Shown here piece after piece: positions 1-6,830 of a stretch of 11,592 bases of DNA; positions within the stretch are counted from its first letter, which is position 1; each line of letters begins with the position of its first letter. Below the pieces are notes generated by a model, which was not told where the DNA came from, ran no database searches, and was given only the letters and a program-made list of their open reading frames with translations. The translations under genes were made by a program, and so were the position numbers. Source of the stretch: Clostridia bacterium. GTDB taxonomy: Bacteria > Bacillota_A > Clostridia > Oscillospirales > CAG-272. The stretch is from NCBI GenBank assembly GCA_017407885.1, contig JAFQVU010000115.1:1-11592 (forward strand), read 5' to 3'.

Positions 1-1
1 C

Positions 2-514
2 GGTGCATTCGACAAATTGGAAGACCTCATTGCAGAGCGCCGCGGCAACCAAATGGTCGGTTTCACAAGCGATATCAAGAAAGCGGACGAAAAGGTAAAA
101 GCAGGCATCTTCAAGGATGTCACGCCACACGATATTGTAAAATACGGCCTTATCCCCGAGCTTGTCGGACGTATTCCGGTTATTGTATCGCTTGACAGCC
201 TTGACGAGACGGCGTTGGTGCGTATTTTGACCGAGCCGAAGAATGCGCTCGTAAAGCAGTATCAAAAGCTGGTCGGAATGGACGGCGCAGAATTGGTATT
301 TGAAGATGGCGCTATTGAAGCAATAGCAAAGCTCGCAATCGAACGAAATACCGGTGCACGTGGACTTCGTGCCATTATCGAGGATATAATGACCGACATC
401 ATGTATGATGTGCCGTCGCGAGCTGATGTGAATAAAGTCATCATTACAAAGGATGTTGTAAACAAAAAGGCAGCGGCGCAGTATGTAACTGACGCTTTGG
501 CGCTGAATGCATAG
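2..514 (+). CDS. clpX: ATP-dependent Clp protease ATP-binding subunit ClpX, C-terminal part (5' end outside window)
   Basis: ClpX is the AAA+ unfoldase that feeds substrates to the ClpP peptidase in the cytoplasm. The reading frame is already open at base 2, and 170 codons remain of a protein that is normally about 410-430 residues. The fragment begins just after Walker B, at the family segment GAFDKLEDLI. It contains a VGF tripeptide (nt 56-64) at the place of the IGF loop that docks on ClpP. It then has the GLIPELVGRIPV stretch near nt 161-181, the EPKNALVKQYQ helix, and the sensor-2 motif NTGARGLRAI with its ATP-sensing arginine. The C-terminal small AAA+ subdomain is complete and ends at TAG. 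The zinc-binding domain and Walker A lie upstream of the window. No lon gene follows, although clpX-lon is a common order in Firmicutes; a convergent gene follows instead. Identification is firm. Confidence 0.97.
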   Translation, partial: GAFDKLEDLIAERRGNQMVGFTSDIKKADEKVKAGIFKDVTPHDIVKYGLIPELVGRIPVIVSLDSLDETALVRILTEPKNALVKQYQKLVGMDGAELVFEDGAIEAIAKLAIERNTGARGLRAIIEDIMTDIMYDVPSRADVNKVIITKDVVNKKAAAQYVTDALALNA

Positions 515-552
515 AGTGGCAGCATAAAACACCCTAACACCTAATTATATAA

Positions 553-580
553 GAAAACCGCCGAGAAATCGGCGGTTTTC
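553..580. terminator. Bidirectional intrinsic terminator between clpX and the EF-G-like gene
   Basis: A perfect 12-bp inverted repeat (553-564 paired with 569-580) closes on a GAAA tetraloop at 565-568. Each strand shows GC-rich pairs followed by a T4 run within the stem, flanked by AT-rich DNA. It lies 39 nt past the clpX stop and 16 nt past the stop of the opposing gene, so it can terminate both converging transcripts. Confidence 0.92.
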
Positions 581-595
581 GTTGTTGCTTATATT

Positions 596-2668
596 TTATT
601 CAGCATTTGCCGCGTCAGCGATAACCTTCTGTGCGACATTTGCGGGAACTTCCTCGTAACGCTCGAAGTAGAAGGTGAAGCTTCCGCGTCCCTGTGTCGT
701 AGCACGGAGCGCGATGGGATAATCCATCATTTCAGCCTTGGGCACTTCTGCCTGTACGTTGGTGTAACCCTTCTTATCGTGTGATGCTTCCATGCCGAGC
801 ACACGTCCGCGGCGCTTGTTGAGGTCGCCGATAACGTCACCCACCATATTGTCGGGAACGAGACAGTTGAGCGAGCCTACCGGCTCAAGGAGCACGGGAT
901 TTGCCTTGGGCAAACCTTCCTTATAGGCAAGGCTTGCTGCCATCTTGAACGACATTTCCGATGAGTCAACGTCATGATACGATCCGTCATAGAGATCAGC
1001 CGCAAGTCCTACTACGGGATAACCTGCGAGTACGCCCTTCTGCATCGCCTCGAGAAGTCCCTTTTCAACTGCTGGGAAGAATCCCTTCGGTACAGCACCG
1101 CCTACTACGCTTTCGGTAAAGGTAAGTCCGTCAGCATCGCTCGGCGAGAATTTGATGCGTACATGACCATACTGACCGTGACCGCCAGACTGCTTCTTAT
1201 GCTTTCCTTCGGCTTCAACTGTCTTCTTAATGGTCTCGCGGTACGCAATCTTCGGCTTGTCAAGCACAACAGATGTTCCGAAGCGGTTCTTTAATTTTGC
1301 AACAAGCACGTCAAGGTGAATATCGCCTACACCGGAGATGAGCAGCTGCTTGGTCTCGGCGTTATTTTCATAGCGGATGGTGAGATCCTCTTCGAGAAGT
1401 TTCGCAATACCCGAGGATATCTTATCCTCATCACCCTTTGCGAGCGGCTTGATAGCCTGCGTCAAGAAAGGCTCGGGGAATGCAATGCCTCTGTATCTGA
1501 TATCCTTTGCGGAAGCGGTGAGAGTGTCACCAGTGTTGGTTGCCGCAAGCTTCGCGGTCATACCGATATCGCCGCAGCAGAGATGATCGACTTCGTTCTG
1601 CTTCTTGCCGCGCATTGTGTAAATACGAGCCATCTTTTCGGTTGCACCGGTGGTAGTATTACGCAGAGCCGCATCACGGTTGAGCGAGCCGTTCATGACC
1701 TTGAAGAACGACATCTTTCCAACAAACGGGTCAGCGACAGTCTTGAATACAAAGAGGGAAGTTTCGCCCTCGGGATCAATAGCGATCTTGTCTTCGCCGT
1801 CATCAGTGATGATTGTTTCAGTTTTGCGAGCGGTCGGGCGTGGGAAGGAATTGGCGATGGTGTCAAGCACTGCCGTAACACCCCACATCTTTGTCGCGGA
1901 ACCGCAGAATACGGGAACGATCTCGCCGTTTATAATGCCGTCATGAACTGCGTTCATTGCCTCATTGTATGTGATCGGTTCTTCATTGAAGAATTTATCC
2001 ATCAGATCGTCACTTGTTTGTGCGATAGATTCATAAAGCATATTGCGGTATTCTTCGGCGATTGCCTTGAATTCCTCTGGGATCTCCGATACCATGTTGG
2101 AACCGCTCTTGTCGTAAACCTCAGCCTTCATATCAATGAGGTTAAGGAAACCGATAACCTTGTCGCCTTCGATCATAGGGATGAGAAGCGGACAAACGGT
2201 TACACCGAATTTCTCGCGAAGCGAATCAAACACTCTCTTGAAGCGAGCCTCTCCGTCATCAAAACGGTTGATGAAGAATGCCTTCGGGATGCCTTCCTTT
2301 TCAGCCATATCCCATGCAAGCTCCGTACCGACTTCGACGCCGCTTCGACCGTCAACAACGATCAGAGCGCTGTCGGCAACTCTCATACCTTCAAGCACCT
2401 CGCCAGTGAAATCAAGATAACCGGGAGTGTCAATTATATTTATTTTACTGTCCTGCCAAGCGAGCGGAGTAGCAGTAGTTGAAAGTGAAAAGCCTCTTCT
2501 TATCTCCTCGGGATCGTAGTCGCTCACGGTGTTTCCCTCAGGAGTTCTGCCCAGACGGTCGGTTTCTTTCGCAAGGTAAAGCATAGCTTCGCAAAGCGAG
2601 GTCTTTCCGCTTCCGCCGTGTCCGAGCAAGGCGACGTTACGTATACTTTTTGTTGTGATTTTGTCCAT
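596..2668 (-). CDS. EF-G-like translation GTPase (EF-G paralogue, Tyr in place of catalytic His)
   Basis: A 690-residue protein with the full five-domain EF-G layout. The G domain has P-loop GHGGSGKT (residues 16-23), a switch I region RRGFSL (57-62), G3 motif DTPGYLDF (80-87) and G4 motif NRFD (134-137). Beta-barrel domain II and domain III follow, then domain IV with EGKHKKQSGGHGQYGHV, and a C-terminal domain V. Canonical EF-G reads AHIDAGKT, ERGITI, DTPGHVDF and NKMD, so all four G motifs deviate. The His that activates the hydrolytic water is Tyr84 here, as I recall for EF-G-2 of Thermus thermophilus and related EF-G-like proteins. The usual rpsL-rpsG-fusA-tuf neighbours are absent, which agrees with a paralogue rather than the housekeeping EF-G. 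The ATG at 2666-2668 has an AAGGAG site at 2678-2683. The cellular role of this family is not settled; ribosome binding is expected from the domains. Confidence 0.9.
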   Translation of the reverse strand: MDKITTKSIRNVALLGHGGSGKTSLCEAMLYLAKETDRLGRTPEGNTVSDYDPEEIRRGFSLSTTATPLAWQDSKINIIDTPGYLDFTGEVLEGMRVADSALIVVDGRSGVEVGTELAWDMAEKEGIPKAFFINRFDDGEARFKRVFDSLREKFGVTVCPLLIPMIEGDKVIGFLNLIDMKAEVYDKSGSNMVSEIPEEFKAIAEEYRNMLYESIAQTSDDLMDKFFNEEPITYNEAMNAVHDGIINGEIVPVFCGSATKMWGVTAVLDTIANSFPRPTARKTETIITDDGEDKIAIDPEGETSLFVFKTVADPFVGKMSFFKVMNGSLNRDAALRNTTTGATEKMARIYTMRGKKQNEVDHLCCGDIGMTAKLAATNTGDTLTASAKDIRYRGIAFPEPFLTQAIKPLAKGDEDKISSGIAKLLEEDLTIRYENNAETKQLLISGVGDIHLDVLVAKLKNRFGTSVVLDKPKIAYRETIKKTVEAEGKHKKQSGGHGQYGHVRIKFSPSDADGLTFTESVVGGAVPKGFFPAVEKGLLEAMQKGVLAGYPVVGLAADLYDGSYHDVDSSEMSFKMAASLAYKEGLPKANPVLLEPVGSLNCLVPDNMVGDVIGDLNKRRGRVLGMEASHDKKGYTNVQAEVPKAEMMDYPIALRATTQGRGSFTFYFERYEEVPANVAQKVIADAANAE

Positions 2669-2812
2669 GGTGAGATACTCCTTTTACGTTATTTATAATA
2701 GGGAATGTACCGTCCGAACACGAAAGCGCGGACAGGATTCAGGTAGACGAATATATAATTTCTATGTATTTTGGTCATAAATCATGATATTCGATAACTG
2801 AGTACACTGTTT

Positions 2813-2841
2813 ATTATACATTATGCGCGAAGATTTTTCAA
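2813..2841 (-). promoter_or_regulatory. Sigma-A promoter of the EF-G-like gene
   Basis: On the minus strand a -35 box TTGAAA (2836-2841) is followed after exactly 17 nt by a perfect -10 box TATAAT (2813-2818). Transcription would start near 2806 and leave a leader of about 138 nt before the ATG. That leader holds only a small hairpin (GTCCG 2712-2716 with CGGAC 2729-2733), and I recognise no riboswitch in it. The A/T-rich sequence upstream of the -35 box is shared with the tRNA-Gly promoter. Confidence 0.8.
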
Positions 2842-2913
2842 GGGGTTTAATAAAAATAATATCCATTGGGACATAGAAATCAACTCACATTTTTTGTATA
2901 AATTAGCCAAATG

Positions 2914-2947
2914 AAAACGGAAGCGCCTGATTTGCAAGCACTTCCGT
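2914..2947 (-). terminator. Intrinsic terminator after the radical SAM gene
   Basis: Read on the minus strand, ten bases (2938-2947) pair with 2917-2926, with one G-U wobble, around an 11-nt loop. A short T run follows (complement of 2914-2917). The hairpin starts 8 nt past the stop codon at 2955-2957. It separates this gene from the promoter of the EF-G-like gene. Confidence 0.8.
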
Positions 2948-2954
2948 CAAGTGG

Positions 2955-3926
2955 TTATTTATCTGTTTTATCCGCCAAACGTCCCTGCCAGGTGCCGCGC
3001 GAATACATAAGTTTGTCAATGGTGTTCATCACAACTAATTTTTTCTTACTCCATTCGGGGGCGATAAGAGTATCAGCCGCACCATCGCCTGTAAGTCTTC
3101 CGATAACTGTCGTCTCCGGCATTATTTCAAGCTGGCGAACGACTGTATCTGCATACTCATCAAGCGTGAGACACTCAAACTCGCCTCGGCGGTATATTGA
3201 AGCAAGCGGTGTCCCGTCGATGACGTGCATAAGATGGAGTTTAAGCTGATCCGGCGCAAGCTTTGCTACGGTGTGTGCCGATTCAAGCATCATGTCGGTA
3301 GTCTCATGCGGCAGACCGTTTATAAGGTGTACGGATATATTTATCATGTTCGAGGCACGGCGGAGCTTATTATAGCCTGCAACAAATTCGGCGAACGTGT
3401 GTCCGCGGTTTATATAGGATGCCGTGCTGTCATGAACTGTCTGCAGTCCAAGCTCAACCGTGAGGAATGTACGCTCGGCAAGCTCCGCGAGATATTCGCA
3501 CACATCATTAGGCAGACAGTCAGCGCGCGTTGCCACGGAGAGTCCGACGACACCGGGAAATTTCAGCGCCGCCTCGTATTTCTCGCGTAGTACGGACAGG
3601 GGGGCATATGTGTTTGTAAATGCCTGAAAATATGCAATACATTTAGGAGATTCCCATTTTTTTGAAAGCCGTGCCAGTGCCTCGGAAAGCTGATTTTCTA
3701 TTGATACGGAAGCATCAGAACAAAAGTCACCCGAGCCGCGTGCTGAACAATATATGCAGCCGCCTACTCCGCGAGTTCCATCGCGGTTGGGGCAGGTGAA
3801 TCCGCCGTCAAGCGGTAATTTGGCGCATTTTGTGCCGAATTTTTGACGGAGAAAATAATCGTATGAATAGTAACGCTTATTAGAGTCGCTGTAGGGGAAT
3901 GGGTTGGTATCAGCTTGAGTCGGCAT
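2955..3926 (-). CDS. TIGR01212-family radical SAM protein (YtqA/YhcC-like)
   Basis: A 323-residue cytoplasmic iron-sulfur enzyme of the Elp3-related radical SAM group. Its N-terminal block YYSYDYFLRQKFG leads into the family signature with cysteines C45, C57 and C60 (C-X11-C-X2-C, around CPNRDG and GGCIYC). These replace the usual CX3CX2C and should bind the [4Fe-4S] cluster. Further family blocks are AYFQAFTNTYA (about 99-109), TVELGLQT (156-163), HLINGLPHET (200-209) and KLHLMHVIDGT (229-239), which form the TIM-barrel core. The reaction and substrate of this family are, as far as I know, unassigned. I chose ATG 3924-3926 because an AGGAGG site (3933-3938) lies 6 nt upstream. An upstream in-frame ATG near 3974 would place the start inside the preceding tRNA terminator. 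There is no clear promoter of its own, so it probably depends on read-through from the tRNA gene. Confidence 0.92.
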   Translation of the reverse strand: MPTQADTNPFPYSDSNKRYYSYDYFLRQKFGTKCAKLPLDGGFTCPNRDGTRGVGGCIYCSARGSGDFCSDASVSIENQLSEALARLSKKWESPKCIAYFQAFTNTYAPLSVLREKYEAALKFPGVVGLSVATRADCLPNDVCEYLAELAERTFLTVELGLQTVHDSTASYINRGHTFAEFVAGYNKLRRASNMINISVHLINGLPHETTDMMLESAHTVAKLAPDQLKLHLMHVIDGTPLASIYRRGEFECLTLDEYADTVVRQLEIMPETTVIGRLTGDGAADTLIAPEWSKKKLVVMNTIDKLMYSRGTWQGRLADKTDK

Positions 3927-3959
3927 ATCATACCTCCTGATTATAATGCGAGGGTACAA

Positions 3960-3990
3960 AAAATGAGAAGGCACAAGACCTTCTCATTTT
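3960..3990 (-). terminator. Intrinsic terminator after tRNA-Gly
   Basis: A perfect 12-bp stem (3960-3971 with 3979-3990) and a 7-nt loop. On the minus strand it is followed by a run of T (complement of 3958-3963). It begins 5 nt downstream of the encoded CCA end of the tRNA. It also lies just upstream of the radical SAM start, so it limits transcription of that gene. Confidence 0.88.
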
Positions 3991-3994
3991 ATAT

Positions 3995-4068
<74 letters not shown>

Positions 4069-4085
4069 ATACTTGGTACTTATAT

Positions 4086-4114
4086 ATAATATCACAAATC
4101 GAATTGTTTGTCAA
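4086..4114 (-). promoter_or_regulatory. Sigma-A promoter of tRNA-Gly
   Basis: The minus strand carries a consensus -35 box TTGACA (4109-4114), a 17-nt spacer and a -10 box TATTAT (4086-4091). The expected start near 4079 leaves about 11 nt of 5' leader for RNase P to remove. Immediately upstream of the -35 box is a run of A/T followed by four C residues that is repeated at the EF-G-like gene promoter. Confidence 0.85.
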
Positions 4115-4221
4115 GGGGTTTAATAAAAAAATTTGCGATTTTTGAGCTTCGAAAATTGCAATAGCAAGTTGCCGCTATAAAAACTTTTTTGCTGATGCGT
4201 ACAATTTGTGTAGTATTACTA

Positions 4222-4250
4222 TTGCTTTTTCAAAAGAATTGGTGTAATAT
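4222..4250 (+). promoter_or_regulatory. Promoter of the amino acid ABC transporter operon
   Basis: A -35-like TTGCTT (4222-4227), a 17-nt spacer and a -10-like TAATAT (4245-4250) place the start near 4257, about 45 nt before the ATG. A 7-bp inverted repeat, GCAATAG at 4158-4164 and CTATTGC at 4219-4225, touches the -35 box and could be an operator; this is only suggestive. The leader is too short for a T-box or riboswitch. Confidence 0.55.
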
Positions 4251-4301
4251 ATATACAGCGCAAAATTTTATCATTATAATTCAATAAAAGGAGAATAAAC
4301 C

Positions 4302-5150
4302 ATGAAGAGAATTTTTGCAATTATGCTCGCAGTACTTATGGCAGCAACTCTGCTTGTTTCCTGCGGCACCACAAAGGACACAGCTTCTGTTAAGCTTATC
4401 GACATCGCGCTTACCGAAGAAGAGTACGCATTCGGCGTTGACAAGACTCAGCCCGAGCTTCTCGCTTCCGTAAATGAGATCATCGCTGAAATTCAGGAAA
4501 ACGGCAAGTTCGACGAGATCTGTGACAAGTATTTTGGCGACGGCACTCCTACTCCCGTAGTTTCCGCGGCTCTTGATGAGACCAAGGATCAGTTCGTTGT
4601 TGCTACAAACGCAGCATTTGCTCCGTTTGAGTACATGGACGGTGACAACTACCTTGGCGTTGACATGGAGATCGCAGCTCTTATCGCTGAAGAGCTTGGC
4701 AAAGAGCTTGTTATCATGAACATGGACTTCGATGCAGTATGCCTCTCCGTTGGTCAGCAGAAGTGTGACATCGCTATGGCAGGTCTTACCGTAAGAGAAG
4801 ACCGCAAGGAGCACGTTGACTTCACCACATCCTACTACAACGCATCCCAGAAGCTCATCGTTAAAGGTGACGATACAACCTTCGATGCATGCGAGACTGT
4901 TGATGATATCGTTGCTATCCTCAATACATATGACAACACCACCAAGATCGGTGTTCAGACCGGTACTACAGGTCAGTTCTATGTTGAGGGTGACGCTGAC
5001 TGGGGCTTTGACGGCTTTGCTGTAGAGTGCAAGGGTTACGATAACGGTACTCTCGCTGTTACCGACCTTATCAACGGCAACATCAACTATGTTGTAATCG
5101 ACTCTGCTCCTGCGGCTTACATCGTTGAAGCATACAACGCAATGAACTGA
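4302..5150 (+). CDS. Amino acid ABC transporter substrate-binding lipoprotein with circularly permuted SBP_bac_3 domain
   Basis: A 282-residue lipoprotein that should capture a polar amino acid outside the membrane and deliver it to the permease encoded next. A signal peptide with hydrophobic core (residues 4-18) ends in lipobox LVSC, with C21 as the lipid anchor. The segment order is unusual. Residues 30-79 (EEYAFGVDK, QPELLASVNEI, NGKFDEICDKYFG) match the normal C-terminal end of the family; compare GlnH, which ends with QYGIAFPKGSDELRDKVN and ENGTYNEIYKKWFG. A linker (about 80-96) leads into the normal beginning (VVATNAAFAPFEY, 99-111). Lobe II follows, with AGLTVREDR (160-168, conserved R168) and VIDSAP (265-270, conserved D267). 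The protein stops at residue 282, where the return hinge strand would normally follow. The 92 nt after the stop do not encode the missing part. ATG 4302 has AAAGGAG at 4287-4293. The specific ligand cannot be read from sequence. Confidence 0.93.
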   Translation: MKRIFAIMLAVLMAATLLVSCGTTKDTASVKLIDIALTEEEYAFGVDKTQPELLASVNEIIAEIQENGKFDEICDKYFGDGTPTPVVSAALDETKDQFVVATNAAFAPFEYMDGDNYLGVDMEIAALIAEELGKELVIMNMDFDAVCLSVGQQKCDIAMAGLTVREDRKEHVDFTTSYYNASQKLIVKGDDTTFDACETVDDIVAILNTYDNTTKIGVQTGTTGQFYVEGDADWGFDGFAVECKGYDNGTLAVTDLINGNINYVVIDSAPAAYIVEAYNAMN

Positions 5151-5176
5151 GTTTGTTGACACAGTAAGTAAATCAA

Positions 5177-5224
5177 ACGGTGCGCCCTTCTACTTGCAAG
5201 CAATTAGGAGGGCGCCGTGTTTTA
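5177..5224 (+). terminator. Hairpin between binding-protein and permease genes (partial terminator or mRNA stabiliser)
   Basis: Bases 5177-5180 pair with 5215-5218 and 5183-5191 with 5206-5214, with a 2-nt bulge, one G-U pair and a 14-nt loop. A T4 run follows at 5220-5223. It begins 26 nt past the lipoprotein stop. Such hairpins often reduce transcription into the permease and ATPase genes or protect the upstream mRNA, giving an excess of binding protein. That role is inferred here. Confidence 0.65.
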
Positions 5225-5242
5225 ACAGAGGAATCATCGAAA

Positions 5243-5953
5243 ATGGGTAATTTTCCGAAAAAAATAGAAACATTCCTTAACTACTTTATCGAAAAAGGCG
5301 GTTACATAACAGTTATCGAGGGACTGAAGCATACCGCGATGATTGCGGTTATCGGTCTGCTTATCGGTATTGTTATCGGTACGCTTATCGCTACTGTACG
5401 TGTTATACCTAAATATAAGACTCTGCCGAAGATACTCAACGGAATATGCACATTCTATGTAGGACTTTTTCGCGGTACGCCTATAGTGGTACAGCTTCTG
5501 GTATTCTACTATGTGCTTCTTCCGCTTATCGGAGTAAGAATGAGCGGTCTTAATGTTGCCATAATGGTATTTGGACTTAATTCCGGTGCGTATATATCCG
5601 AGATAATGCGTTCGGGCATACAGTCGGTCGACGGCGGTCAGATGGAAGCCGGACGTGCGGTAGGCTTGTCGTTCTCAACCACGATGATGAAGATAGTTAT
5701 TCCGCAGGCTGTCAAAAACATCCTGCCGACACTTGGAAACGAGTTTATAGCACTTATCAAGGAGACCTCGGTCGTATCGTTCGTTGCGGTTGCCGACCTC
5801 TATATGGCGTTTAAGATGATAGGTACGAACACCTATGAATTTATGGTGCCTTATCTTGTGATGGCGATTATTTATATTGTCATAGTCATGATTATTTCGC
5901 TTGGTATCCGGATTATGGAAAGGGGGCTTGCAAGAAGTGATAGACGTAATTGA
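5243..5953 (+). CDS. Amino acid ABC transporter permease (HisM/GlnP family)
   Basis: A 236-residue inner-membrane subunit that forms the translocation path, probably as a homodimer since only one permease gene is present. It has about five hydrophobic spans: roughly 31-54, 68-95, 103-117, 164-190 and 200-223. Family blocks include [17 protein letters not shown] (74-90) and [20 protein letters not shown]. The cytoplasmic EAA loop reads EAGRAVGLS and continues to IPQA (136-156); it contacts the ATPase. I chose ATG 5243 with GAGG at 5228-5231. An upstream in-frame GTG at 5180 lies inside the intergenic hairpin and would add 21 residues that do not look like a transporter. The 3' end overlaps the start of the ATPase gene by 17 nt, which indicates translational coupling. 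Confidence 0.95.
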   Translation: MGNFPKKIETFLNYFIEKGGYITVIEGLKHTAMIAVIGLLIGIVIGTLIATVRVIPKYKTLPKILNGICTFYVGLFRGTPIVVQLLVFYYVLLPLIGVRMSGLNVAIMVFGLNSGAYISEIMRSGIQSVDGGQMEAGRAVGLSFSTTMMKIVIPQAVKNILPTLGNEFIALIKETSVVSFVAVADLYMAFKMIGTNTYEFMVPYLVMAIIYIVIVMIISLGIRIMERGLARSDRRN

Positions 5954-6767
5954 TCTTAGAAAGAGCTTCGGCAAGCTCGAGGTGTTAAAAGGCGTAAACG
6001 TCACCATTAACAGCGGCGATATTGTTTGCGTCATCGGACCGTCGGGAAGCGGAAAGAGTACGTTCCTTCGCTGTCTTAACTGTATGGAAGATCCGACCGG
6101 TGGCAAGATCATATTCCACGGCGTCAATATCGCTGACATGAAGGTTGACATCAACCTTCACCGCCGTAAGATTGGCATGGTGTTCCAACAGTTTAACCTT
6201 TTCAACAACAAGACGGTTATAGAGAACATCATGCTTGCACCTGTGCATATCGGTCTCACCGATCTGCGCCATGCGAAGGTGTCGAATTTCTTCCTGCCGT
6301 TCACGAATTTGTTCAGACGCAAAAAGAACAAGAAAGAGCGTGTAGATACATCCGCGACGAAAGCACAGATAAAAGCAGATGCACGCGAGAATGCGCTTCG
6401 TTTGCTCGAGCGCATCGGACTTTCAGACAAGGCGAATGTATATCCGTCAACACTCTCCGGCGGTCAGAAGCAACGTGTTGCTATAGCACGTGCGCTTGCG
6501 ATGAATCCCGATGTGATTCTTTTTGACGAGCCTACATCCGCGCTTGACCCGGAGATGGTTGGTGAGGTACTCGATCTCATGCGCGAGCTTGCCAATGACG
6601 GTATGACGATGGTAGTCGTTACACATGAGATGGGATTTGCACGCGAGGTTGCGTCGCGTATTCTATTCATGGATCAAGGTGTGATACTCGAAGAGAACAC
6701 TCCCAAAGAGTTTTTTGAGGCGCCGAAGCATCCGCGTACACGCGAGTTTTTATCAAAAGTTCTATAA
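5937..6767 (+). CDS. Polar amino acid ABC transporter ATP-binding protein (GlnQ/HisP family) with extra internal segment
   Basis: The 276-residue ATPase that powers the importer at the cytoplasmic face of the membrane. It carries Walker [10 protein letters not shown] (34-42), Q-loop Q84 in VFQQFNLF, signature LSGGQ (173-177), Walker B VILFDEP (193-199), D-loop SALD (201-204) and switch H230. The PAAT type is shown by [12 protein letters not shown] and the [14 protein letters not shown] tail. Family members are usually about 240-250 residues. The excess sits at about 106-146, between LAPVHIG and the [11 protein letters not shown] helix, and includes basic [13 protein letters not shown] 5937 was chosen because homologues begin close to [11 protein letters not shown] and a G-rich site (5917-5926) lies 10 nt upstream; TTG 5928 is too close to that site. 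Substrate specificity lies in the partner proteins. Confidence 0.95.
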   Translation: MIDVIDLRKSFGKLEVLKGVNVTINSGDIVCVIGPSGSGKSTFLRCLNCMEDPTGGKIIFHGVNIADMKVDINLHRRKIGMVFQQFNLFNNKTVIENIMLAPVHIGLTDLRHAKVSNFFLPFTNLFRRKKNKKERVDTSATKAQIKADARENALRLLERIGLSDKANVYPSTLSGGQKQRVAIARALAMNPDVILFDEPTSALDPEMVGEVLDLMRELANDGMTMVVVTHEMGFAREVASRILFMDQGVILEENTPKEFFEAPKHPRTREFLSKVL

Positions 6768-6770
6768 TAT

Positions 6771-6806
6771 ACAGTCCGCTATGTGGTTGCATGGCGGACT
6801 GTTTTT
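6771..6806 (+). terminator. Intrinsic terminator of the ABC transporter operon
   Basis: A 13-bp stem with one G-U pair (6771-6783 with 6790-6802) encloses a 6-nt loop and runs into TTTTT (6802-6806). It starts 4 nt after the ATPase stop codon and closes the three-gene operon. Confidence 0.93.
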
Positions 6807-6830
6807 GATGTTTGCATCAATTATAGTTTG

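Noticed and set aside
1316..2482. Open frame of 388 codons on the plus strand opposite the EF-G-like gene
   Set aside because: It is antisense to a well-supported gene, the protein shows no domain pattern, and there is no convincing ribosome-binding site. Codon bias of the true gene explains the lack of stops.
3941..3969. TTCTCA and TATAAT with a 17-nt spacer upstream of the radical SAM gene
   Set aside because: The implied start near 3934 would cut through the AGGAGG site at 3933-3938, and the -35 part lies in the tRNA terminator stem.
4115..4301. Possible T-box or riboswitch ahead of the amino acid transporter
   Set aside because: The predicted start leaves only about 45 nt of leader, with no T-box sequence or stable hairpin.
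4281..5162. Open frame of 293 codons on the minus strand opposite the binding-protein gene
   Set aside because: It mirrors the biased codons of the lipoprotein gene. The Cys- and Val-rich product resembles no family, and the lipoprotein has a signal peptide, Shine-Dalgarno site and homologous motifs.
5180..5242. Upstream GTG start for the permease
   Set aside because: The added 21 residues would be encoded by the intergenic hairpin and do not resemble transporter sequence; ATG 5243 has its own GAGG site.
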